From: Burkholderia sp. GAS332 | Lineage (GTDB): Bacteria > Pseudomonadota > Gammaproteobacteria > Burkholderiales > Burkholderiaceae | Length of the DNA: 64,000 bases | NCBI GenBank assembly: GCA_900142905.1 | Contig: FSRV01000001.1 | Location: 1,922,001 to 1,986,000, forward strand | Reading direction: 5' to 3' | Part shown: positions 34,999-43,690 of the stretch, piece after piece | How the letters are laid out: the number at the start of each line of letters is the position of its first letter | How positions within the stretch are numbered: the first letter of the stretch is position 1 | The notes under the pieces: model-generated | Told to the model about the DNA's origin: nothing | Database searches by the model: none | Seen by the model: the letters and a program-made list of their open reading frames with translations, nothing else | Made by a program: the position numbers and the translations under genes

Positions 34999-35622
34999 AT
35001 GAGCAGTGTCGAAGTTGATGAGTCGAGGGATCCCGGGGACGGCAGGCATCAGGGCGGCCGTGCTGCGCGGGTGGTAGCTGCGGTACACGCCGCCACCTTG
35101 GAGTTGCTGGAGGAACGCGGCTATGACCGGATGGAGATCCCCGAAATTGCTGAGCGCGCCCAGGTCAACAAGACATCTATCTACCGCCGCTGGGCAAGCA
35201 AGATGGAACTCGTACTCGACGTAGCTTTGACCCGAATTGGCGTGGAAGTCCCCATACGAGATACGGGGAACCTGCAAGGAGACCTATCGGCCCTACTCGG
35301 CAATGTTGCTGCGACACTGGGCACACCGTTTGCCAGGGGATTGCTAAGAGCGTTGGTCAACCACGATGAGCACGGTGACGACTTGAAAGTGGCGCGTACT
35401 GCATTCTGGAATGCCCGATTTGAGTCTGCCGGGACGATAGTGGAGCGCGCTATACGGCGCGGTGAACTACCGAAGGGTACGAACTCGCGACACGTACTGG
35501 AATTCGCCGTGGCGCCGTTGTTTTACCGTACTCTGGTGACTGGTGAGCCTATCGGTGACGCAGACATCAAGCGCGTGGCTCGCCAGGCGTGTCGAGCATT
35601 TGGCGTTGTGTGCGGCGGATAG
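34999..35622 (+). CDS. TetR-family transcriptional regulator
   Basis: 207-residue TetR/AcrR repressor. The helix-turn-helix lies at ~residues 25-68 (ARVVAAVHAATLELLEERGYDRMEIPEIAERAQVNKTSIYRRWASKMELVLDVAL), and the C-terminal part (LSALLGNVAATLGTPFARGLLRAL..., FYRTLVTGEPIGDADI) is the TetR_C ligand-binding domain. GGAGG lies 5 bp before the ATG. The perfect palindrome 34 bp upstream is its probable operator. Downstream is only an enzyme remnant, so its present target is itself and the divergent unknown gene. Confidence 0.88.
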   Translation: MSSVEVDESRDPGDGRHQGGRAARVVAAVHAATLELLEERGYDRMEIPEIAERAQVNKTSIYRRWASKMELVLDVALTRIGVEVPIRDTGNLQGDLSALLGNVAATLGTPFARGLLRALVNHDEHGDDLKVARTAFWNARFESAGTIVERAIRRGELPKGTNSRHVLEFAVAPLFYRTLVTGEPIGDADIKRVARQACRAFGVVCGG

Positions 35623-35639
35623 TTGCATGGGCACCGGAA

Positions 35640-36545
35640 TAGCCGACGGCGCCGACAGTGATTGCGGTGACGCCCGTGAGCTTCTTCGCCCAGCCGGCAA
35701 GGTTCAGCGCCCCATCGAACTCAGGGAAGGCGGGCTGCCAGAATTTTGGCTGCGAGAGATGGAAGGCGTCGGCACCAGCTTCGACGAGGACGGTAAGCCA
35801 CTGTTCCAGCGCCTTCGGCGTCTCGGCAAGCCGTGCACTGAAGTCTTTTGGTTTCCACTGCGAGAGGCGAAGAATCACCGGGAAGCCGGGGGTGACCACC
35901 GTCCGGACTGCCTTCAGAATCTCGACCGCAAAGCGAGAGCGTTCGACGAGCGTCGAGCCACCGTATCCGTCGTTGCGCAAGTTGAGATGGTCGTAGAAGA
36001 ACTGATTGATGAGGTAGCCGTGCGCGCCCATCAGCTCTATTCCGTCGAAGCCGAGCCGCTCGGCATCCGACGCTGCGCGCGCGACGGCGTCGATGGCATT
36101 GGCCACATCAGCTTCGCTCATCGGCTGACTGACGCGCTCGCCTGTCACTGAAAACCCTGAGGGGCTTTCATAGGACGCGGAGGGTGTCCAATCCGGTGTC
36201 AAGTTCGAGCGCTTATGTCCCACATGAACCAGTTGCGGCGCGATGCGCCCACCCGCCGCGTGAACCTCGTCCACCACTTTCTTCCAACCCGCGAGCGCCG
36301 CTTCGCCATGGAAGCGGGGCATATCAGGCTCATTGAGCGCGGCCGGACGGCCGATCCCGGCCGCTTCTGTGATGATGAGACCGCCGCCACTCTCCGCGCG
36401 GCGGCGATAGTAGCTGGCGACCTCGGCGGTCGTCGCGTCGCACCACCACCTGCGCGCAACTGTTCCCAAGCCACATCGCAATGGACACTGCCGGGCGATC
36501 AGATCATCCCGGCCAGTCTGGCCGCGCCGATCAGAAGCCGTCGTC
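35640..36545 (-). pseudogene. Truncated old yellow enzyme (NADH:flavin oxidoreductase)
   Basis: The central part of an OYE-family flavoenzyme is readable (ATTAEVASYYRRRAESGGGLIITEAAGIGRPA..., LVHVGHKRSN, GFDGIELMGAHGYLINQFF, DGYGGSTLVERSRFAVEILKAV). The His of VHVGHKR and the Tyr-containing HGYLINQFF loop are the usual substrate and FMN residues. The N-terminus is broken: a recognisable IGAARLAGMI (about 36505-36540) is followed by a stop and the next 25 residues are out of frame. The C-terminal ~80 residues with the second half of the FMN site (VGRALLADPEW region) are missing after TVGAVGYSGA. It abuts the 3' end of the TetR gene, so the deletion probably occurred there. Confidence 0.75.
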
Positions 36546-36579
36546 GGTGAGCGATCCGATCATGGTGTGCTCGCTCCCA

Positions 36580-37869
36580 TCATCCGTCGTGGGCAGAATT
36601 CGCGGAACGTTTCGGCGAGCACAACTGACGTACCGACTCCGTCAGGCGCCGGAGCGGCGAACGCTGCAGCCTGGCAAGTTGCTGCTTCACTTCTCCTAAA
36701 GCCGCCCGCGTTGCCGCAAGTTCGCCTGCCAGCACAGTGTCAAACCCCGCGCCGTCGATCAGTGCGACATCCACGATACGTGTAGCCCGATGAAGAGGAA
36801 CCTGCGTCTGCGGCCAGTTCGCCTGCGCACCGAAGGCCAATACCTGGGTGGCCTGCGAGAGTTTGCTGGTCCAGAGCGAAAATGTATCAGGATGAACCGC
36901 GCCGCTCTGCACCATCTCCTTGCCGACATGCATGGCTTCAAGATGGATTTTCAATCCTTCCGACGCGTCGAACCCACAATGACGATCGTCCCCGCTCGCT
37001 TGACGCGCGGTTGCGAACGATGGCTCAAGTCCTGTTAGATCGGCTACCCAGCGTTCGGCGGCCTGCGTATAAGCGGGCGACCTGCCGGCGAGGTCGCAAT
37101 CAAAGATCGCATGTGCGTGGGTTGCCGCATGCTGTAACGTAAGGAGCCAATGCCCAAGAAAAGCGCGATACGCAGCGGCGGGCGCGACATTCACAGCATG
37201 TTGCTTGAAAAAATCAAGGTAGGGTCCAAACGTTTCTTCTCCTGGCCCTCGCGATACCTCCGGCAGATCGACATGTAGTGCGTCGAGCATCCTGCTAACC
37301 ATCGGCGTATGTTTGTTCAATGCCAGAACGGCAAATGGCACAGCCACAAAATGCGGGTTTCCGTGCTTGGCGAGCAGATCCCAACATGAGCGCCACTGAG
37401 AAATAGGGTTTTTCTCGACCACGATGTGTACGGCGTCCGGGAAGGTGCTGCGGAACCATTGCAGTCGACCTAGCGATCGACAGAACTTGAAGACAGGTAC
37501 GCCGCCTTGCTCATGAGCCGCGCCGATCAGGTCGCGTAGATAGGCCTCAAGCCGGTCGGCCCCGTCGGGCGTTTGCCCCGTGAAGCGATCGATCGAGAAT
37601 CGCTCCTCGTAGCCGGGGATACCCCGTCCACCAGGTCCAAGCAGATGAGCGAATTCGGCGAAATACGGTTTCTCCAGTTTCGGATGGCCCGAATGCCAAC
37701 TGTCGGCCGTACTCGTCGCCAGATTTGCCGAATCGATCGTCGACAACATCTCGTGCAAGGGCTCGTAGTAGGCGGTGACTTCGTTGAGGCGGCGAAAACA
37801 CGACCATAGCCATGTGCCCGCCGTTCTGTATCCGGCATGCAAGAACACCGCTTTGGTTTCTGACGTCAT
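36580..37869 (-). CDS. Sulfotransferase-like protein
   Basis: 429 residues. The N-terminal AVFLHAGYRTAGTWLWSCFRRL (~residues 7-28) resembles the 5'-phosphosulfate loop of PAPS-dependent sulfotransferases, and HIVVEKNPISQWRSCWDLL (~145-163) the 3'-phosphate loop. The middle is alpha-helical; the last ~70 residues (GELAATRAALGEVKQQLARLQRSPLRRLTESVRQLC) form a likely coiled coil, common in proteins that work on long glycans. Start is taken as ATG 37869; the upstream extension in the same frame has no support. It follows two GT9 genes on the same strand (174-bp gap), so it probably modifies the same surface glycan. Family assignment is by motif only. Confidence 0.6.
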   Translation of the reverse strand: MTSETKAVFLHAGYRTAGTWLWSCFRRLNEVTAYYEPLHEMLSTIDSANLATSTADSWHSGHPKLEKPYFAEFAHLLGPGGRGIPGYEERFSIDRFTGQTPDGADRLEAYLRDLIGAAHEQGGVPVFKFCRSLGRLQWFRSTFPDAVHIVVEKNPISQWRSCWDLLAKHGNPHFVAVPFAVLALNKHTPMVSRMLDALHVDLPEVSRGPGEETFGPYLDFFKQHAVNVAPAAAYRAFLGHWLLTLQHAATHAHAIFDCDLAGRSPAYTQAAERWVADLTGLEPSFATARQASGDDRHCGFDASEGLKIHLEAMHVGKEMVQSGAVHPDTFSLWTSKLSQATQVLAFGAQANWPQTQVPLHRATRIVDVALIDGAGFDTVLAGELAATRAALGEVKQQLARLQRSPLRRLTESVRQLCSPKRSANSAHDG

Positions 37870-38042
37870 CGAGCGTACCGTAAGTTGAATTTCGGTAAGT
37901 GGTTGCAAATCCCCGCGCCGGAGAAGAATTCGTTCGCATACCAAACCGGAGAGCGCCGCAGCCGCTTGAGTGCTAGCGGCATCCGTGCAACGTGGCTCAA
38001 GCAACAACGCAACGGGCCGTCATTTCGGAACGAGAAATCGCT

Positions 38043-38993
38043 TTATAGCTGACCTGACCCGGGTTCTGTTGTGCTGCCGTCATCTCGTACCATGCGCTGA
38101 AACGCCGACAATACACGCGCGCACGTGAGTGTTTGACGCCAGAATGTCTCCTTGAGCCGCGCGGTGGGAACCCATTGCCAGGGCAAAACTACGTTGACCG
38201 TTCCCCACGCCGGGCGCCAGCGTTCAGATACGCGGCGGCGCCGGAACAGACTGATGGTCGGAATGCTGAGACTTGACGCAAGATGCCCGACGCCGGAGTC
38301 GTTTCCGATAAACCAGCCGGATTCGTATAGCCAACATGCCAGCTCGTGAGGGTTGTTAAATTCAGGCGCGGGGATGCCCCATCTTTCCAGTTGGAGCCAG
38401 CGCTCGCGTTCGTGCGGTGCAATCACGAAGTGGACGTCGTAGCCGCGCCGACGCAAAGTGTGGGCTAATTTCACGAAGCGTTGCGATAGCCAGCGTTTGT
38501 CTTCGGTGCTGGCCTCGGGATGAATCGCGATCCGGCGAATGTACTGGCGGTGTCGTAGCGTGGGCGGAGGCGTCATTCCGTTGTACAGACCGACATTCGA
38601 TAGCCCAAGTTCGTCGCGGCAAAAGTCGGCGAAGCGTTCCGCCATACACCCCGAGCGGTCCCCGAATACGACCTTATCCAGATCAAGGACACAAGGGTGG
38701 GCTTCCGTCAGGCGTGGCATCGGCTGATTCCGATGCATTTGCAAAACAGTGTGATACGGCGCCAGTATTGCCCTGGTATCCGCCTCGTCCGGCAATGGTT
38801 GAATCGTGACGTCGGGGAACCAGTGTCGCAATGCATGAGCTGGGCGCCCGAATACCGTGACGTCAATGCCGTTTCTTAAAAGATTTTGCACGATGACCAT
38901 CAACACCAGGGTGTCGCCCATTGCGTTCGACATGACCACTGCGATACGTCTGGGTCCATCTCCGGTCATGCTGGGGAAGGGTAGCGAATTCAT
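38043..38993 (-). CDS. GT9 (heptosyltransferase-like) glycosyltransferase, second copy
   Basis: 316-residue GT-B fold enzyme. N-terminal RIAVVMSNAMGDTLVLMVIVQNLLRNGIDVTVFG (~residues 16-49) corresponds to the acceptor-side nucleotide fold with the conserved Gly-Asp of family 9; the donor-side half has AIHPEASTEDKRWLSQRFVKL and GWFIGNDSGVGHLASSLSIPTISLF (~243-267), the nucleotide-sugar site. The start ATG 38993 overlaps the stop of the preceding copy (38990). It is a paralogue of that gene along the whole length. Family 9 enzymes usually add heptose to lipopolysaccharide core; the donor here is unknown. Confidence 0.75.
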   Translation of the reverse strand: MNSLPFPSMTGDGPRRIAVVMSNAMGDTLVLMVIVQNLLRNGIDVTVFGRPAHALRHWFPDVTIQPLPDEADTRAILAPYHTVLQMHRNQPMPRLTEAHPCVLDLDKVVFGDRSGCMAERFADFCRDELGLSNVGLYNGMTPPPTLRHRQYIRRIAIHPEASTEDKRWLSQRFVKLAHTLRRRGYDVHFVIAPHERERWLQLERWGIPAPEFNNPHELACWLYESGWFIGNDSGVGHLASSLSIPTISLFRRRRVSERWRPAWGTVNVVLPWQWVPTARLKETFWRQTLTCARVLSAFQRMVRDDGSTTEPGSGQL

Positions 38994-39946
38994 GCGAGAT
39001 TGGCGCGTAGTTGCTCGAATGCCTGGGTCACTTTGCCGACGGACAACAGGTATTTCCAGTAGCGCTCCTTCAGACGTCCCGTGGGCAGGTAGGCGCCACC
39101 AATCAACACCCGTCCGGTCCCCCAGTCGGGGCGCCACGTACGCGCGATGCCGCGACGCATGAACAATGAGACGGTCGGAATCTGCAGGTTTGACGCAAGA
39201 TGGCCGATTCCTGAATCGTTACCGATGAACCACCCGCACTCGAAAAGCCACGCGGCGACGTGATCAAGCGAAGACAGATCGGGCAGTGTGATACCTGAAC
39301 GCTCGACGTGCTTCCAGTCCGCACGCTCGTGCGATGCAACTACAAACTGCGGGCTGAAACCCTGGTCGCGCAGTTCCACGCCCAGTTGAATGAAGCGTGA
39401 CGCTAGCCAGCGTTTGTCCACGGTGCTTGCTGTCGGGTGAATGGCGACGCGAAGCGGGTATTTACGATGCAGAAGTCCTGGCGGCGGCGTGAGGCCGTTA
39501 CTTTTTCCGGCATCCAGCAGACCGAGCTCATCGCGACAAAATAGGGCGAGTCTGTGTGCCATCGATTCCGAAGAGCGGGCGCGACAGAGGTGATCGAGCA
39601 GAATCACACCAGGATGCAGACGATCCAGTCCGGCAAACGGCCTATTGCGATGCATCTGAATGACCGTATCAAAGCCGTGCAGGTTCTCTGCAAGATGATC
39701 TTCGCCTAACTCTGCCCGTATATCGATACCTGGAAACCAACCGCGCAAAGCATGCGCATGTTGGCCAAACACGGTAGTTGCGATACCGTTTCTCTGGAGG
39801 TTTCGCGCAACCGTCATCATCAACAGCGAGTCGCCCACTGCAGGTGAAAGGATCAGGGCCACACGAGATACTGGCTGGGTTGCCTGCCACATAGATGCAT
39901 CCGATTGGCGCACTTCCAACGGTTGGCGAAGCGCTTGCCAGGTCAT
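38990..39946 (-). CDS. GT9 (heptosyltransferase-like) glycosyltransferase, first copy
   Basis: 318 residues, collinear with the next gene: VALILSPAVGDSLLMMTVARNLQRNGIATTVFGQHAHALRGWFPG against VMSNAMGDTLVLMVIVQNLLRNGIDVTVFGRPAHALRHWFPD, and GWFIGNDSGIGHLASNLQIPTVSLF in the donor half. FDTVIQMHRNRPF and SMAHRLALFCRDELGL are also shared. This is a tandem duplication with diverged sequence, probably giving two sequential glycosyl transfers. No transmembrane segments. ATG 39946 is the first start. It is the first gene of a three-gene minus-strand operon with the sulfotransferase-like gene. Confidence 0.75.
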   Translation of the reverse strand: MTWQALRQPLEVRQSDASMWQATQPVSRVALILSPAVGDSLLMMTVARNLQRNGIATTVFGQHAHALRGWFPGIDIRAELGEDHLAENLHGFDTVIQMHRNRPFAGLDRLHPGVILLDHLCRARSSESMAHRLALFCRDELGLLDAGKSNGLTPPPGLLHRKYPLRVAIHPTASTVDKRWLASRFIQLGVELRDQGFSPQFVVASHERADWKHVERSGITLPDLSSLDHVAAWLFECGWFIGNDSGIGHLASNLQIPTVSLFMRRGIARTWRPDWGTGRVLIGGAYLPTGRLKERYWKYLLSVGKVTQAFEQLRANLA

Positions 39947-40068
39947 GAACGAGTACCGCTCGCTGAATTGAACCCAGTCTAGATTCAGCGCACGTTACTT
40001 GAGTTACAACGTCCGTTACCGGGGTTTACTCCCGCTGCACCCGATGATCGGCGGCGCGATTGCAGGCG

Positions 40069-42384
40069 TTAGAACGAAGTCCCAATCTGGAACTGGAATT
40101 TCTGGTACTGGTCGCCGGTGTGCTTCACGATCGGCAGACCCAGGTCAAGCTTCAGCGGACCAATCGGGGAAATCCATTCGAGACCCGCGCCAAAGCTGTA
40201 ACGCAAACCGTTCGCGCCGATGCTATTGCCTTCCGTGCCCCAGACATTCCCGCCGTCGACAAAGGTAAAGACGCGCAGCGTGCGGTCGTAGCCTGTGCCC
40301 GGAAGCGGGAAGGTGAGTTCCACATTGCCGACGATCATCTTCGAGCCGCCGATCGGGTCGCCCGTCGTTGCATCGCGCGGACCCAGCGAGCTCGGCTCAT
40401 AGCCTCGCACTGACCCGATACCGCCGGCATAGTAATTCTTGAAGATCGGGTAAGGATCGCCGCCGAGCCCATTGCCGTAGCCACCCTGGAAGTTCAGGCC
40501 CAGCACGAAACCGCGTGCGAAGGAGTAATAGTACTGGGCCTGCACATCGGTCTTGTAGTAGTTGGTCCGGGCAATCGGCGTGCCGTATTCGGCGTTGAAC
40601 TGCGTGAAGTAACCGCGGCTCGGAACCAGCGCGCTGTCGCGGTTATCGCGCGACCAACCGACGGTGACCGGCACGTTATTCGACACCCGGCCGAACGAGT
40701 TGACGTAGTCGATATAGCTTTTCGGCGTGGTCGCGTCGACGTCCAGGCGGTTCTGTTCAATGCCCATGCCGAAGTAGACCATATCCGATTCGGAAAACGG
40801 AATGCCGAACTTCAGGTCGGCGCCCATCGTGATGATACGGAAGCTCGTGTCGGTCGCGCTCGAGTAATACAGCGGCTCGCTTGTCCGGTAGTAGACGTCG
40901 GTAATGCGCTTGATGCCGTCTACCGTGAAGTAGGGGTCGACTTGTGTGACCGTCAGCGTACGGAATGTCGTGGCGGTATTTACGTTCAGCGCGAGGCTCG
41001 TGCCCGAGCCGAACACGTTGTCTTGCGACACACCCGCCGAAATGATCGGGCCTTCACCGGAACCGTATCCGAGACCCAGCGAGATCGTGCCAGTCGGCTT
41101 TTCCGTGACCTTCACGTCGATGTCGACCTGGTCCGGTGTGCTTTCAACCGGCACGGTCGTCACGTCGACATCGGTGAAGTAGCCAAGCCGGTTAATACGG
41201 TCCTTCGACAGCGCAAGGCGGTTCGAGTCGAACCACGAGCTTTCCATCTGACGCATTTCGCGGCGGATCACTTCGTCACGCGTGCGCGTGTTGCCAGTGA
41301 TGTTGATCGAGCGCACATAGACGCGGCGGCTCGGGTCCACTTGCAGCGTCAGGTCGACCGTGTGGTGTTCCTGATCGATCTGCGGTTGCGCGTTGACGGT
41401 GGCGAACGCATAGCCGTACTCGCCGAGCTTGTCGACGACGGCCTTGGTGGCATCCTTCAGCTTTTGAGCCGAGAAACGATCACCTGCTTTGATCTTGACG
41501 AGCTTCGAAAGCTCAGCCTCGCGATTCAGCAGGTTACCTGCCAGATGGATGCCGGAGATTGTGTAAGGCTCGCCCTCGTGAATCGCGAGCGTCAGGTACA
41601 TGTCCTTCTTGTCGGGCGACAGCGACACCTGGGTCGATTCGATGTTGAACTCGAGGTAGCCGCGGTCCAGGTAGTACGAGCGGATCTTCTCGAGGTCGTC
41701 GGCGAGTTTGTCTTTCGAATACAGGTCGTTCTTCGTGTACCACGAGAACCAGTTTGGCGTGGACAACTCCATTTCATCGTGCAGTTCGCGGTCGCTAAAG
41801 ACCTTGTTGCCGATAAAGTTGACCTGGCGGATCTTGGCGCTCGGACCCTCGATGACAGAAAACAGGATGCCGACGCGATCACGGTCGATTGGCGTGACGG
41901 TCGTCGTCACTTCAGCGGCGTAGTAGCCTCGCGTCAGGTATTGACGCTTGAGCTCCTGCTGCGCGCGGTCGACCAGCGACTTGTCATAGTAGCGGCCCAG
42001 CGACAGCCCCACCGCGTTCAACGCCTTGACCAGGTTGTCCTTGTCGAATTCGTGGACGCCGGCGAAGTCGATCGTGCCGATCGCTGGACGCTCCTGTAAC
42101 TGCACGACAACGACGTCGCCTTCGGCCGAAATCTTGACGTCGTTGAAGAAACCCGTGGCATAGAGCGCGCGGATCGCGTCCGATGCTTTGTCAGCGGTAA
42201 ACGTATCGCCCTGCTTGATGGGCAGATACGAGAAAACCGTATTGGGCTCGATGCGGTGCAAGCCTTCGAGCCGGATGTCGCGCACCACGAACGAGTCTGC
42301 CGCGAAACTCGACGCTGCTGTCACGCTCAGGCCAATCAATGTTAGCGCTCGGGCGCCGCGGGTCAATAGCGTTTCAAAGTTCAT
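40069..42384 (-). CDS. bamA: Outer-membrane assembly factor BamA, paralogue outside the usual cluster
   Basis: 771-residue Omp85 protein. Signal peptide MNFETLLTRGARALTLIGLSVTAASSFA, then five POTRA domains (residues ~30-400: DIRLEGLHRIEPNTVFSYLPIKQGD, IDFAGVHEFDKDNLVKALNAVG, VNFIGNKVFSDRELHDEM, ISGIHLAGNLLNREAELSKL, VRSINITGNTRTRDEVIRREM) and a 16-stranded barrel from ~residue 425 with the loop-6 motif GGIGSVRGYEPSSLGPRD (VRGY) and C-terminal QFQIGTSF. It inserts beta-barrel proteins. Usually bamA lies between rseP and skp/lpxD, which is not the case here, so this is probably a second copy. ATG 42384 begins the signal peptide; the longer frame is not needed. Confidence 0.93.
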   Translation of the reverse strand: MNFETLLTRGARALTLIGLSVTAASSFAADSFVVRDIRLEGLHRIEPNTVFSYLPIKQGDTFTADKASDAIRALYATGFFNDVKISAEGDVVVVQLQERPAIGTIDFAGVHEFDKDNLVKALNAVGLSLGRYYDKSLVDRAQQELKRQYLTRGYYAAEVTTTVTPIDRDRVGILFSVIEGPSAKIRQVNFIGNKVFSDRELHDEMELSTPNWFSWYTKNDLYSKDKLADDLEKIRSYYLDRGYLEFNIESTQVSLSPDKKDMYLTLAIHEGEPYTISGIHLAGNLLNREAELSKLVKIKAGDRFSAQKLKDATKAVVDKLGEYGYAFATVNAQPQIDQEHHTVDLTLQVDPSRRVYVRSINITGNTRTRDEVIRREMRQMESSWFDSNRLALSKDRINRLGYFTDVDVTTVPVESTPDQVDIDVKVTEKPTGTISLGLGYGSGEGPIISAGVSQDNVFGSGTSLALNVNTATTFRTLTVTQVDPYFTVDGIKRITDVYYRTSEPLYYSSATDTSFRIITMGADLKFGIPFSESDMVYFGMGIEQNRLDVDATTPKSYIDYVNSFGRVSNNVPVTVGWSRDNRDSALVPSRGYFTQFNAEYGTPIARTNYYKTDVQAQYYYSFARGFVLGLNFQGGYGNGLGGDPYPIFKNYYAGGIGSVRGYEPSSLGPRDATTGDPIGGSKMIVGNVELTFPLPGTGYDRTLRVFTFVDGGNVWGTEGNSIGANGLRYSFGAGLEWISPIGPLKLDLGLPIVKHTGDQYQKFQFQIGTSF

Positions 42385-42487
42385 ACAGACAGACAGGAGG
42401 GATGCACAAAAGGGAGGGCGCAGACGTATCTTGGGCTTACGCCCGCCTTGCGCAGCGCGGGTCATCGGGGTGCAAGTGCGAGATGCA

Positions 42488-42886
42488 CTATTGAAGTTTG
42501 CTGCAAGATGTTTCCTTTAACCTGGTCAGCCCCGTCACGAGCGAAAGCACTTCAGTCATGTGACGCGCTTCAGCACGATGCATTCGAAACGACAGTTCGG
42601 CACCGCCGGGCAGACGAAATGTCAGCACCAGATGAGAGGATTCGTCTTTGTCTCCGCCGATCGCCCATGCCTCGCACGGCATGGCGAATTTCATGTCGTC
42701 CTTTTTCCGGCGAACACGTTGTGACCAGCCGATAGCATGGGAGAGCGCTGCCAGGAGTTCGTGCATGACCGAGTAATGCAAGGCAATAACTTCGGGCTGG
42801 TTGCCTTTGAACATCAGGTACTGGCCGTCCGCGGTCAATTCAAACGAGTTCAGAGAATGAATCTCTAATGCAACTGGCGGTGACAT
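42488..42886 (-). CDS. Unknown small protein upstream of bamA paralogue
   Basis: 132 residues, soluble, no signal peptide. Alternating strands and helices (LNSFELTADGQYLMFKGNQPEVIALHYSVMHELLAALSHAIGWSQRVRRKKDDM, then SSHLVLTFRLPGGAELSFRMHRAEARHMTEVLSLVTGL). I do not recognise a domain. It is probably real: ATG 42886 has GGAG 6 bp upstream, and codon use matches the neighbours. It is 103 bp before the BamA gene on the same strand, but nothing ties it to outer-membrane assembly. Confidence 0.6.
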   Translation of the reverse strand: MSPPVALEIHSLNSFELTADGQYLMFKGNQPEVIALHYSVMHELLAALSHAIGWSQRVRRKKDDMKFAMPCEAWAIGGDKDESSHLVLTFRLPGGAELSFRMHRAEARHMTEVLSLVTGLTRLKETSCSKLQ

Positions 42887-43204
42887 GTGGCGCTCCCAGA
42901 CTACGTTGATTGCGCAGTGTAGGAGAGTGAGATCGGTTTTCCGTTACGTGATGTTTACCGATTCTTCGCGGGGAAAGTTGACATGGATGATGAGAGACAA
43001 AACGTTTTCGACGTGAAGCATATGGAAAGCACAACTTAAGTTACACGTCATGTAAATGGCAGCATTGTAAGGCTGTCGATGTCCATGCCAGCTCGACTTA
43101 CAAGTCGGTAATCCGAGCTGCACTTGCAACTGGCTTCGGGTTTCACTCAAGCGCAAACGGGATGTGAAGCAGCGATGCAGCGCGGGCGCGCCGGAGCGGT
43201 TCTG
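42887..43204. other. Non-coding stretch, nothing recognisable
   Basis: 318 bp between the small unknown gene and a beta-lactamase-family remnant. Short open frames on both strands overlap each other and show no domain. No inverted repeat or promoter stands out. Confidence 0.4.
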
Positions 43205-43380
43205 GCCCGGGAAAAATGGCACTACAGATTTTCCACGGATGTGCTGGGTATGTTGATCGCGCGCGTGGCTGGATGCTCGTTCTCTGCGTTTCTACGTACC
43301 CGGATTTTTGAGCCACTAGGTATGCACGATACGGGTTTTATCGTGCCTGCGCAGGTGGTGGACAGATTGACGGCTGTCCT
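43205..43380 (+). pseudogene. Fragment of a class C beta-lactamase-family serine hydrolase
   Basis: About 55 residues read EKWHYRFSTDVLGMLIARVAG..., LRTRIFEPLGMHDTGFIVPA, which is the characteristic Tyr-containing active-site loop (YxF/S-TDVLG) and the RIFEPLGMxDTGF stretch of beta-lactamase/esterase family VIII proteins. The nucleophile motif SxxK and the rest of the fold are missing on both sides. Flanking sequence is not recognisable, so this is a short relic. Confidence 0.65.
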
Positions 43381-43690
43381 ATGCGGCTCGTTCCATCGAG
43401 GCGTTAATCGCTGCCACGCCAGACCCGGATTTGAGTCACTATGGTTGCCGCACGCGTGTTGATCCAGCAGCCAGTTCTTCACCAGCCGGCCCCGTTGGTC
43501 GTGGTTCAAGAGGACACGTCAAGGCGCGCATTGACGCCACATCAGGATCGCCAACAGGATTCATGTCTGTCTTGAATGGTCCCGATTAATCCTTATTCAT
43601 ACAGGTACATTGCTGACCAATCTGCTCTGACGTCGCCGCCGCGGCCGCCGGCATGGTGCGGGCGGTCGCGGCGGCGGCGCGTGCCAGTCG
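43381..43690. other. Intergenic stretch between the hydrolase relic and the porin
   Basis: 310 bp. Apart from the stem-loop at 43634-43676, I see nothing supportable. Confidence 0.4.
43634..43676 (-). terminator. Strong GC stem-loop after the porin gene
   Basis: Arms 43634-43649 and 43661-43676 pair over 16 bp with a single G-T, loop 11 nt, starting 15 bp after the porin stop on the minus strand. There is no clear T-run, so it may act as a Rho-independent-like terminator or an RNA stabiliser of the abundant porin transcript. Confidence 0.5.
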
